A DNA stretch of 64,000 bases from JACRLW01 sp050181465 (GTDB lineage Bacteria; Planctomycetota; UBA1135; UBA2386), in assembly GCA_050181465.1 (NCBI GenBank), contig JBFXDD010000009.1, forward strand, positions 1 through 64,000. The letters are read 5' to 3'. Shown in pieces: positions 26,007 through 34,378 of this stretch. The notes beneath the pieces were generated by a model. That model was given only the letters and a program-made list of their open reading frames with translations, had not been told where the DNA came from and did not search any database. Position numbers and translations under genes: made by a program. The stretch's first letter is position 1. Each line of letters starts with the position of its first letter.

Positions 26007-26663
26007 ATGAAATCTCTCACTCGTCTGCTCGCTCTCGCGCTCGCGAGTTCACTCATCGGTCTCTCGGCGTGCAAGGATTCCGAAGAGGCCGACGGAAGCA
26101 CTCCGGCGTCGGCGGCCTCGAAGCCCGACGAGGAGTCGCCCGCTGCCGGGGAGCCTGCCGACAAACCCGCCGCCGATCCGCAGCGCGCGCAGAAGGCACG
26201 CGAAGTCGCGATGGCCTTCGGCAAGGCACTGCTCGGTGAGTTGACCGCGGCAATCGACGCACAGGGCCCCGTCGCCGCGATCGCCGTTTGCAACGAGCGC
26301 GCACCCGCGCTCGCCGCGGCGGCTGCCTCGAGCGAGTTCCGCGTGCGACGCATCGGAACGCGGGTCCGCAATCGCGCGACGAACACGCCGACCGAGGGCG
26401 AACGCGCCATCCTCACCAAGATGGAGTCGATGGAGCCCGACGCACTCCGAACCGCAGCGCTAGAAGAGTCGCCCAACGGCGTGCCCGCGGTGTACATGCC
26501 GATCCTGATCGCCTCGCCGATGTGCCTGATGTGTCACGGCGACAAGGCGACGCTCGCTGCAGATGTTCGCGCGAAACTCGCGTCGCTGTACCCCGAGGAC
26601 GAGGCGACCGACTACGCGGTCGGCGACCTCCGCGGCGCGTTCGTCGTCGAACCGGCACGCTGA
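26007..26663 (+). CDS. DUF3365 haem lipoprotein
   Basis: A 218-residue exported protein. A lipobox is visible (SLIGLSACKDSEE), followed by a low-complexity linker and a DUF3365 (Tll0287-like) domain. Conserved segments are AIAVCNERAPALAAAAASSEF, VRRIGTRVRNRATNTPTEGE and a haem-binding CLMCHGD near residue 173, then LYPEDEATDYAVGDLRGAFVVEP. It should bind c-type haem in the periplasm and may be a redox sensor or electron carrier. It converges with the FG-GAP selenoprotein gene, whose end lies 16 bp away. Confidence 0.88.
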   Translation: MKSLTRLLALALASSLIGLSACKDSEEADGSTPASAASKPDEESPAAGEPADKPAADPQRAQKAREVAMAFGKALLGELTAAIDAQGPVAAIAVCNERAPALAAAAASSEFRVRRIGTRVRNRATNTPTEGERAILTKMESMEPDALRTAALEESPNGVPAVYMPILIASPMCLMCHGDKATLAADVRAKLASLYPEDEATDYAVGDLRGAFVVEPAR

Positions 26664-26679
26664 CGCCGGTTCGCGGCGA

Positions 26680-27891
26680 TCACTTGCGCAGATACAACCA
26701 GACGTTGCCGCTGGGGATCGGCTGCGGTTCGAGTTTGGCGAGCGCGGCGTCGATGGGATCTAGCAGTTCGATGATCGCCATCACCCGCTTCTGCGCGGCG
26801 GCCTCGCCTCCTCCGGAGACCTGCGAGAGCTCTTCCAGCTCCGCGAACAGCTTCCGCTGCTGCTCGCGCAACTCGTCGCGGCGTGCCAGCTGTTCGGCGG
26901 TGAGGTCCGGACCGCCGTCGATTCGCGTACGGAAGTCGCCGACCAGGAGATCCAGTTTGCCGTCCAGGTTCCAATCGACGACATGCGGCTTGAGGCGTGT
27001 GCCCGGCCGCTTCGGCTCGGCCTTGGCCAGAACCGGATCCTCCTCGCCGTGCGGAATCGGTTCGATCAAGTTCACCGCTTCCGCGAAGCGGAAGCCGGTG
27101 TCGGCGACGTTGCGATAGAAGCGCAGGCCGCCGTCACCACCGCCGACCAGCAAATCGATCTTGGCGTCGCCATCCCAGTCAGCCATGGTCGGCCCGGCGT
27201 CGGAGTGGACCTCGATGACCTCGTCACCGGCCTTCAACGCTTCGCGAGCGGTGCCGAAGCGTGGCGTCTTCGCGTCGCCTTCGTTTCGGATCAACACCAC
27301 GCGACCGGCGATGTTGCCGACCAAGAGGTCGAAGTCGCCATCGGCATCCCAGTCAACGGCCCAGACCGCGGCAGCGAGACCGTCGAGATCCGGCTTGTTC
27401 TCATCCGGTTCCACCGAGGAATCACCGGCATGGATCGGTCGGTCCTCAACGTCCACGAGGCGGCGCGATATATACCGCCCCTCGCCTTCGTTTCGGAACC
27501 AGTAGATGTGTCCCGGCATGTAGGAGCCGCTCAGGACATCGCGGCGACCATCGGCATCGAGGTCCACCAACTGTGGACCGAACCCGACGCATCAACCCGA
27601 GGGGATCGTCGCGATGCCGCCATCGGAGCGGAACCAGTCCATCGCGCCGAGCCGGATCGCGCGATCCGTGCCTTCGTTGTGGTAGATGCGAAGCTTGCCT
27701 TCGCCGAACTGACCAACGAGCAGGTCGCGCTTGCCGTCACCATCCCAGTCGGCGACGAACGGTGCCGCATGTCCGACGTCGACGTCGATGAGGACGTCCT
27801 TCGCGAGCAAGCGCACCGGCGGCGACAACTCCTGCGCAGCGACGGTGGCGACGAGCAGGCCGCCGACTGCGACCGTGAGCAGTGACTTCAT
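26680..27891 (-). CDS. FG-GAP/VCBS repeat selenoprotein candidate with U-C motif
   Basis: Read through the TGA at 27592-27594, this gives 403 residues. A signal peptide (LLTVAVGGLLVATVAAQ) is followed by FG-GAP/VCBS repeats: DWDGDGKRDLLVG, DLDADGRRDVLSG, DWDADGDFDLLVG, DWDGDAKIDLLVG and DWNLDGKLDLLVG. The C-terminal part has a charged helix (ARRDELREQQRKLFAELEEL). TGA is codon 100, giving ATIPSG-U-CVGFGPQLVDLD. Both halves lie in one frame and share repeats, so the gene is not two genes. A perfect hairpin 12 nt after the TGA fits a SECIS. Repeat proteins of this type are usually calcium-binding propellers outside the cell. A Sec-Cys pair would give it a redox site. It lies 65 bp after the glycerophosphodiesterase on the same strand. 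Confidence 0.75.
27561..27591 (-). promoter_or_regulatory. Predicted bacterial SECIS in FG-GAP gene
   Basis: Twelve nucleotides after the in-frame TGA the minus-strand RNA forms a perfect 7-bp stem (27579-27573 with 27567-27561), GGTCCAC-AGTTG-GTGGACC. Its loop AGTTG starts 19 nt after the TGA and is identical to the loop in the thioredoxin-like gene, while the stem bases differ but stay paired. That is compensatory change between two unrelated genes. Confidence 0.7.
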
Positions 27892-27956
27892 GGGTCCATA
27901 GGCTAAGGGCTCGGGACGCAACTCGACAAGGACCGGCAGCGCGGCCCTGGCGACCC

Positions 27957-28856
27957 TCAGCGGCGCGAGCGGCGGACCACATGCTCGTCGATGAGTTCGG
28001 CGAGCCGTCGCGGCCGATTCGTCGTGATCATGTCGATCCCCATCGCGGCGCAACCGATCAGGGAGCAATCGGCGTCCACCGTATAGACGCAGAGCAACTC
28101 CACCGCTCGGCGCAGCCGCGGCAGATCCTCGACACGCGACTCCTGGTGCGACTGATGGAAAATCGCCGCACCGAGTTTTGGCAGTCGTTCCAGATCGGCA
28201 TCGGCGAGCGGTCGACCCGACAGCGCCCCGAGCAAGAGTCGCGGCTCCAGAGCGTGTACTTCGGCGAGCCAATCCCAATCGAAGGACTGCACGATCACCG
28301 ACTCGACCCAGCCGCGGCGCCGCAGCAGCTCGACGAGGTCCTTCGCCCGGCCGGCCTTGTGCTCGATCATCGTGATCGCTCGCGGCTGGATCGCTTCCAG
28401 TGCCGCCTCGAGCGTCGGTATGCGGGTATCGGCGAATCGCGCATCCTTCCACCGGCCCGCATCGAGTGCTGCGATCTCGTCCCACGTGCGTTGCGCGATC
28501 GCGACGTCCTTGCCGCCGAAGACCGCCCGCGCGTCCGTGGTTCGATCCAGAGTCTTGTCGTGCAGACAGACCAACACGCCGTCCCTGGTCTGATGGAAGT
28601 CGAGTTCCACCACCTGCGCTCCCGCATCGAGCGCGGCGGTGAATGCCGGAAGCGTGTTCTCCGGCCAATCTGCAGAAGCGCCGCGATGCGCGACCACGAC
28701 CGGCACTCGCTCGGCCTGCTGCTTGAGCTTCGCCAAGAGTGGCGACGATGCGGCGGTTCCGAACGGATCGCCACGCCCGACCAACAGGAGACACAGCGGG
28801 GCCTGCAGGGCCACGAGCAGCACGTGGCGGTAACGCCAGAGGATCATGCGCAGCAT
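27957..28856 (-). CDS. glpQ: Glycerophosphodiester phosphodiesterase
   Basis: A 299-residue GDPD-family enzyme with an N-terminal membrane segment (LLVALQAPLCLLLVG). The catalytic HRG...ENT...E..D pattern is clear: VVVAHRGASADWPENTLPAFTAALDAGAQVVELDFHQT in pieces, then VCLHDKTLDRTTD. The C-terminal VDADCSLIGCAAMGIDMITTNRP is also typical. It splits glycerophosphodiesters to glycerol-3-phosphate and an alcohol outside the cytoplasm. The start is the ATG at 28856, with another at 28847. The FG-GAP gene follows on the same strand. Confidence 0.9.
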   Translation of the reverse strand: MLRMILWRYRHVLLVALQAPLCLLLVGRGDPFGTAASSPLLAKLKQQAERVPVVVAHRGASADWPENTLPAFTAALDAGAQVVELDFHQTRDGVLVCLHDKTLDRTTDARAVFGGKDVAIAQRTWDEIAALDAGRWKDARFADTRIPTLEAALEAIQPRAITMIEHKAGRAKDLVELLRRRGWVESVIVQSFDWDWLAEVHALEPRLLLGALSGRPLADADLERLPKLGAAIFHQSHQESRVEDLPRLRRAVELLCVYTVDADCSLIGCAAMGIDMITTNRPRRLAELIDEHVVRRSRR

Positions 28857-28892
28857 CGTAGCCCTCGGCGAAAAGCGCAGGTCAAGCGCGGG

Positions 28893-31800
28893 TCATTTGC
28901 CGAATGCGGGATGGTTGCGATTGCCGCCGGCCTCCAGCCAGGCGAACAGATCCAGGACTTCCTCCAGGGTGAGCAGATTGAGGAGTCCCTGCGGCATGGG
29001 TGAGACCGTCGACGCTTCGCGCGAGACGATATCGCTTCGCGCGATGATGCGACTCTGCCCGGAGACCGGCTCGATCACGACTTCGACCGAACTCTGGTCC
29101 TCGCGCGCGATCCTGCCGGCGACCGAAGTGCCGTCGCGGAGCTTCAGAGTCGTCGACTGGTATTGGTCGGAGATGTCGCGCGACGGCTCGAGAATGGTGG
29201 TGAGGAGATCGCGGCGAGAGAACCGGCTCGCCACCGCCGTCAGATCGGGACCGATGTCGCCCCCTGCCCCATCGAAGCGATGGCAGACTGCGCACAGCGC
29301 CTTCTGAAAGGCCAGAGCACCGCGGTCGTAGTCGCGGCGCTGATCGACCAGAGGGAAGTACGGTTCGAGATCGGCACGCGACCAAGCTCGGGCGGCGAGG
29401 GCCTCCGGATCCAACTTCCGCTCGACGCGCGGTGGGGCCTTCGCCTTCGCACGCAGCGCCTCGCGATCTGCCGCCGGCGCGTGCTCGAGCGCGTCGGTTT
29501 CGATCGACTCGACGTAGCCACGAAAGCTCATGCCGCCGGTGCCGACCTTGGCACGCCCCAACCACGTGAAGTAGTCGCCGCGCAGGTCGTCCGTCCATCC
29601 CTCGTGCACCACGCGCAGCGCGTACGCGAGATCCAGGGCAGGCGCGAGCTCGAGCTGTGCGAGGCGCGGAACGAGAGCACCGGGCAGGTCGGTCGCACCG
29701 AGCGCCGCGAGCAGTCGAGCGGCACCGCGGACGATCTCGAAGTCGGCATCCGCGAGCAGCGGACGCACGGTCGCGATCACCGCGGAGCCGACCGCGTCCG
29801 CGGCATCGCCGACTCCGCGCGCGAAGGCGACTTCGAACACGCGGAGGGCGTCGCGCCGCCATTGCGACGGCGCAGCGGCGAGGTCGTCACTGGCCAGTCG
29901 CCGGCACACCGCCACGCGATCGGCCGCGGTCCCGACGCGCACCAGCGCGAGCTGTGCCCGCAAGCGAAGGTCCGCCGAGGTCGCCGAATTCACGCGATCA
30001 CGCCATTTGTCGACCGGCTGCGCTTCCAGCGCCACACGAGCTGCGTGGGCGAGGAATCGATCGCTCGAACCCAGGTGCGGCCAGGCACGGTCGACCGCAC
30101 CCTCGCGCGGGCCGCCGTGATCCGCCTCGAGCACACGACGCTGCCGGTGCGGAGCCGATTCGACGAACTCGAGCGCCGCCGACGCACTGTCGTTCTCGAT
30201 CGCGCGCACGCGATACAGCCCGGACTGTGTGCCGCGTCCGCCGGTGATGAACCACAGCGCCCCATCCGGCCCTGCCGCCATGTCGGCGACGTTGAGCGGC
30301 TTGCCCGTCACGAAGTTCTCGAAGCTGCCGCGATAGCTCGCGCCGTCGGGCGTCATGTGCACCGCCAGAATGCGACCGTAGGCCCAGTCCGCGACATAGA
30401 GCGCCCGCCGCATCTCCGCGGGATATCGCAGCTTGGTGCCGAACAACACACCGGTCGGCGAGGACAAGCCGACGTCGACCAAGGGCGGCAACGTGTCGGG
30501 GTAATGGGCGCGCTGCTTGCCGGCGCCGGTGCGCCAGCCGAAATCGGCGCCCGACACCACGTGGTAGACCCGCGTGGGGCGATACCAGGGCAAGCCGATG
30601 TCCCACTCCATGTCGGAGTCGAAGGTGAACAGCTCGCCGGCCGGCGAGAACGCAAAGTCGTACGCGTTGCGGAATCCGGCGGCGAACACCTCCATCTGCC
30701 CGCTCGTCGGATCGACGCGGAAGACCCGTCCACCGGGCACGCGAACACCCACCGCGTGACCGCGCGGGTCTTCGAGCCGCGGCAGCAGTTCGTCCTCGGC
30801 CTGCCAACGCAGCGGTGAACTCGCGGAGATCACCGACGCCTTCGGCATCGCCGACATGTTGCCGTTCATCAACCAGATCGCGCCGTCCGGCCCCACGGCG
30901 ACGGCATGGCTGCCGTGCTCGCCGCCAGCTCCCAGGCGTGCGATCGCGGCGATGTCCTCGTAGTGGTCGTCGCCGTCGCCATCACGCAGGCGAAACAGCG
31001 CATAGCCGGCGGAGTCGTTGCCCTGCATCCACAGAGTCTCGCCGTCGAAGCAGAAGCCCATCGACCCGCGCGGTGTTTCGTCGAGCGGTTCGAACGCGAC
31101 GCCGCCGTCGGGACCGATCACGATTCGCGCGAGTGGCCCGCGTTCGCGAGCGACGACCGCACGGCCCTTCGAATCGAAGTCGAGTGCGACCCACGACCCC
31201 TCACCAGGCTGCGCCGAGTGCACGAGCTCCGCGACGAATCCGTCCATCACTCGCAAGCTCTCGACACCGGTGGCAACCTTGGCCTGGAAGGGATCGCCCC
31301 AGACCAGTCCAGGTGCGGCAGTGAAACCGAACGACACCGCTCGCTGCGGTTCTGCGGCACGCTTCGCGTCGACCCACTCCCAGTCGAGATCGCTGACCAC
31401 GACGTGCTTGCTCCCGTCCTCGAGCTGGAACTCGACATGGCAGGCGAACGCCGCCGGACCGCCCTCGTTCGTGCAGCTCGCGACGAGTTCATGCGTGCCG
31501 GCCGGGAGAGCCTCGCTCTTGCGCACGGTCGCGAGCGTCTGCCAATCGTTGGATCGCAGCAGTTGTTTGTCGCCGAGCCGCAGGTCGACGACGTTGTCGC
31601 AGGTGGCTCGCGCGACGAGTCCCTTCGCGCCGACCGGGAGATCGAAACGTCGACGCAGCACGATCGACTCATCGTCGAGAGGCTGCTGCCGTGACCAGAT
31701 CCACTGCGCAACCCCGACATCGCCCGGCAACGGAGACGCCTCGGCGGCGAGTTCGGTGATGCGCACGTCGCGGTAACGCACCTCCATGGGCGGGCCGCTG

Positions 31801-32405
31801 TGGAGTTGCAGTGCGAAGATGCCGCGGAGACTCCGACGGCCTTCGTCGCGATCCTCGAGCATCGCCGTGACCTGACCATTGATCGCGAGCACGACCCGAT
31901 TGCCGACGGCGCGCACGACGTAGTCGTTCCAATCACCACGTTTCACGAACGACTGCAGGCGCGCCGCGTCGCCCAACGCGACGACCTTGGTCTTGCCGCT
32001 CGCTTCGAACACGGCGGACTCGCCGCGCGGCACCATGATGCCGCGACCGCGCTCCTCGTAGATCATCCCCGTGTGGTTCGGGCCGTACTCCAGATCGGCC
32101 TGCGGACCGGCGACCACGAAGTCACCGACCTCGCGGCTGCGGAACTGGATGCCGGAATTGCCGCCGGTGATCTTGACGCGGAGTCGAAGCTCGAAGTCAT
32201 CGTACTCACCGTCGAGGACGAGGAAGGTGTTGCGCGTGAGCGGTTGCTCCGCCGTCGAGCGTCCCACGATCTCGCCGTCGACCACCGACCAATAACGCGG
32301 GTCGCCACGCCAACCGTCGAGCGAACGGCCGTCGAAGAGCACCTTCGTCTGCGCCGTCAGAGAACCCGCCAGCGCCAGTGCGAGGCACGCCATCCATCGA
32401 CACAT
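28893..32405 (-). CDS. PVC-type fusion: DUF1080, dehydrogenase propeller, cytochrome c
   Basis: A 1,170-residue secreted multi-domain protein. After a signal peptide, a DUF1080 (3-keto-disaccharide hydrolase/LamG-like) domain covers about residues 20-215 (LFDGRSLDGWRGDPRYWSVVDG, GNSGIQFRSREVGDF). A membrane-bound-dehydrogenase-like beta propeller follows (LRVMDGFVAELVHSA, FAAGFRNAYDFAFSPAGELF, YVADWAYGRILAVHM), then HEAT-like repeats, then a C-terminal cytochrome with CAVCH haem attachment and DIGPDLTAVASRFSRRDLL. The ATG overlaps the TGA of the NHL gene by one base (TGATG). This kind of fusion is typical of Planctomycetes and Verrucomicrobia and suggests oxidation of a sugar at the cell surface. 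Confidence 0.9.
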   Translation of the reverse strand: MCRWMACLALALAGSLTAQTKVLFDGRSLDGWRGDPRYWSVVDGEIVGRSTAEQPLTRNTFLVLDGEYDDFELRLRVKITGGNSGIQFRSREVGDFVVAGPQADLEYGPNHTGMIYEERGRGIMVPRGESAVFEASGKTKVVALGDAARLQSFVKRGDWNDYVVRAVGNRVVLAINGQVTAMLEDRDEGRRSLRGIFALQLHSGPPMEVRYRDVRITELAAEASPLPGDVGVAQWIWSRQQPLDDESIVLRRRFDLPVGAKGLVARATCDNVVDLRLGDKQLLRSNDWQTLATVRKSEALPAGTHELVASCTNEGGPAAFACHVEFQLEDGSKHVVVSDLDWEWVDAKRAAEPQRAVSFGFTAAPGLVWGDPFQAKVATGVESLRVMDGFVAELVHSAQPGEGSWVALDFDSKGRAVVARERGPLARIVIGPDGGVAFEPLDETPRGSMGFCFDGETLWMQGNDSAGYALFRLRDGDGDDHYEDIAAIARLGAGGEHGSHAVAVGPDGAIWLMNGNMSAMPKASVISASSPLRWQAEDELLPRLEDPRGHAVGVRVPGGRVFRVDPTSGQMEVFAAGFRNAYDFAFSPAGELFTFDSDMEWDIGLPWYRPTRVYHVVSGADFGWRTGAGKQRAHYPDTLPPLVDVGLSSPTGVLFGTKLRYPAEMRRALYVADWAYGRILAVHMTPDGASYRGSFENFVTGKPLNVADMAAGPDGALWFITGGRGTQSGLYRVRAIENDSASAALEFVESAPHRQRRVLEADHGGPREGAVDRAWPHLGSSDRFLAHAARVALEAQPVDKWRDRVNSATSADLRLRAQLALVRVGTAADRVAVCRRLASDDLAAAPSQWRRDALRVFEVAFARGVGDAADAVGSAVIATVRPLLADADFEIVRGAARLLAALGATDLPGALVPRLAQLELAPALDLAYALRVVHEGWTDDLRGDYFTWLGRAKVGTGGMSFRGYVESIETDALEHAPAADREALRAKAKAPPRVERKLDPEALAARAWSRADLEPYFPLVDQRRDYDRGALAFQKALCAVCHRFDGAGGDIGPDLTAVASRFSRRDLLTTILEPSRDISDQYQSTTLKLRDGTSVAGRIAREDQSSVEVVIEPVSGQSRIIARSDIVSREASTVSPMPQGLLNLLTLEEVLDLFAWLEAGGNRNHPAFGK

Positions 32406-33448
32406 CACTTGCCGCCCTCCTTCCGGACGACCGCGACCAGTCGGGTGAGGCGACCGGTGACGTTCCAATCCATCACGTACAGGTCGCCGTGTGAGTCGAA
32501 CACTGCGCCGTGCGGCGAGAGAAAGACGCCGTCCTGCCAGTGCTCGGGCGCGACTTGATTGGTGGCCCGCCGAGAGACTTCCGGTTGGTCGCCGAGGTGT
32601 GCCACGAGTTCGTTGCGTTCATCGAGGATCGTCACGCGACCGGCGAGATCCGCGACCGCGAGATGCTTGCCGTCCGGATGGATGGTCGTGTCGCACGGCC
32701 GCCGGAAGATGCCGCTCACGATCGAGCGGAGGCCGCCCTCGAGATCGAAGATCTGCAGTCGACCGTTCTCGCGATCCGCGACGATGAGACGCGGCTCCTT
32801 GCCGCGCGTGTCCAACGTGATCCCGTGCGGCGTGCGCATGCGACCGGGCTCCGTGCCGTGGCCGCCGAAGGACCGCACGTAGCGCAACTCGGAATCGAAC
32901 TGGTGCACGAAGCTCTTGCCGTAGCCGTCGGCGACGTAGATCGAACCGTTCGGCGCGACCGCGAGGTCGGTCGGACGGTATTCCTCTTTCTTCGTGTAGA
33001 TGCCGGCGTCCTTGGGCCAATCGAGAATCGCGGTGACCGAGCCGTCCATGGTCAACCGTGCGACCTCATGGCGACCGAGGTGGGTGATCCACAAGACGGG
33101 CTCGCCCGAACCGTCGCGAGCGATGGTCATGCCGTGAGTGCCGTTCGCGAACTGCGGACCCAACACATCGAGTTGCGTGCCCGAGCGGTCGAACACGTTC
33201 AAGGCGCGCTCGGTGTCGGTGCTGAACCAGATACGCCCGTCTGGGTCGACGGCGAGATTGCCGTGCGTGCTGCCGGGCGGCGTGCCGTCCGGACGTAGAC
33301 CGAACGACTGCCACTGCCAGACCAGGTCGCCGGCCTGCAGGGTCGGCGGTGCCGGGGGATCCTGCGCGCGGAGCGTGGGTGCGGCGGCATCGAAGAGGGC
33401 GACGAGGAGGGACGCGAGAACGATCGGCGTAAGGGGTCCGGCGAGCAT
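32405..33448 (-). CDS. Secreted NHL-repeat beta-propeller protein
   Basis: A 347-residue exported protein with a leader (LTPIVLASLLVALFDAAAPTLRAQ) and NHL-type propeller repeats: STHGNLAVDPDGRIWFS, RPTDLAVAPNGSIYVADGYG, RMRTPHGITLDTRG, PCDTTIHPDGKHLAVADLAG and LSPHGAVFDSHGDLYVMDW. This resembles peptidyl-alpha-hydroxyglycine lyase-like propellers, but no catalytic assignment is made. The ATG at 33448 is preferred over a TTG at 33457. It precedes the PVC fusion gene by coupled TGATG translation, so the two may work together. Confidence 0.82.
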   Translation of the reverse strand: MLAGPLTPIVLASLLVALFDAAAPTLRAQDPPAPPTLQAGDLVWQWQSFGLRPDGTPPGSTHGNLAVDPDGRIWFSTDTERALNVFDRSGTQLDVLGPQFANGTHGMTIARDGSGEPVLWITHLGRHEVARLTMDGSVTAILDWPKDAGIYTKKEEYRPTDLAVAPNGSIYVADGYGKSFVHQFDSELRYVRSFGGHGTEPGRMRTPHGITLDTRGKEPRLIVADRENGRLQIFDLEGGLRSIVSGIFRRPCDTTIHPDGKHLAVADLAGRVTILDERNELVAHLGDQPEVSRRATNQVAPEHWQDGVFLSPHGAVFDSHGDLYVMDWNVTGRLTRLVAVVRKEGGK

Positions 33449-33535
33449 CGGGCGCAAAGCCTACTGCGGAGATCGCCCACGGAACCTTTTTTGGGGGCGC
33501 GAAAGCACGCTCGGTCTCGACCGGCTCGAGCGATC

Positions 33536-34378
33536 TCAGCGATGCGAGTGGCCCGCGCTCGGGTCGATCCATGCGGCGAGGAGATGCTCGGCCTCGATCG
33601 CGACCTCGTCGTCGCCGGCGGACAGTTCGCGCAGCTCGGCCTGCGCGCGCGGTCCGTCCCCCCGCTCATAGCAAGCGCGGGCGAGCAGGAGTCGCTCCTG
33701 CCGTTCGAGGTTCGGCTCAGCCTGCAGGAGCGCCATGACCGCGGTCAGCCGTCGCTCCGCAAGCGCCACGCGCGCTCGAGTGACACGCGCGGTCGCATCG
33801 CCACCGTCATCGCTCGCGGCGCGGGCGCCGGCGACGTCACCCTCCTCGAGGCACGCGCGCACTCGCAAGTCGATCGCCGCGTGGTCAGCGCCCGTGACCG
33901 ACTCCAGGCAGGTAAGGCAGCGCGCCGGAAAGCCGGCGGACAACTCGGCGGCGGCGCGCGCGATCGGGTCGTCGACTTCGAGGGATCGGTGCGCGCGACG
34001 CAACTCCCGTTCGACGAATGCAACGAACGCGCGCGGTGACGGCAGACCGCGCAACCGCGCCCTCACCGTCTCACCCTCGACGACGATCACCCCGACACCC
34101 GGCAGATCACGACGCAACGGAGCCGCGAGTTCCTCGAGCGACAAGAATCGAACCCCGGCACGGCGACAGAGTGCGCTCGCGCGCACATCGGCATCGAGTG
34201 CGCGGCGGGTCGCGACACTCGCCTCTCGTTGCGGCGACAGCACGACCAGCACCGTCGGACTTGTCGACGCATCTGCACGGCGAGAGACCTCTCGCTCAGC
34301 GCCACCACACCCGCTCAGCGCGGCGACCGCGGCCACCAGAGCGCAGGCGACCGACAGCTCAGCGATCTTGCTTGGCAC
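33536..34378 (-). CDS. Lipoprotein with possible thioredoxin-like and TPR-like parts
   Basis: A 280-residue lipoprotein of uncertain role. The GTG at 34378 was chosen because it yields a signal peptide with a lipobox (AAVAALSGCGG). Residues about 40-140 (TVLVVLSPQREAS, GVGVIVVEGETVRARLRGL, AFVAFVERELRRAH) look like a thioredoxin fold without an active CxxC. The rest is helical and resembles TPR repeats (ARVALAERRLTAVMALLQAE, LLLARACYERGDGPRAQAELREL). These readings are weak. The start overlaps the end of the C45 acyltransferase by 20 bp, so they are co-transcribed. Confidence 0.55.
   Translation of the reverse strand: MPSKIAELSVACALVAAVAALSGCGGAEREVSRRADASTSPTVLVVLSPQREASVATRRALDADVRASALCRRAGVRFLSLEELAAPLRRDLPGVGVIVVEGETVRARLRGLPSPRAFVAFVERELRRAHRSLEVDDPIARAAAELSAGFPARCLTCLESVTGADHAAIDLRVRACLEEGDVAGARAASDDGGDATARVTRARVALAERRLTAVMALLQAEPNLERQERLLLARACYERGDGPRAQAELRELSAGDDEVAIEAEHLLAAWIDPSAGHSHR

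Noticed and set aside
19595..27594. TGA might be read as tryptophan or glycine genome-wide (alternative code).
   Set aside because: Many intact genes in this window end with TGA at the expected length, often overlapping the next start. Only two genes have an internal TGA, and each has a downstream hairpin.
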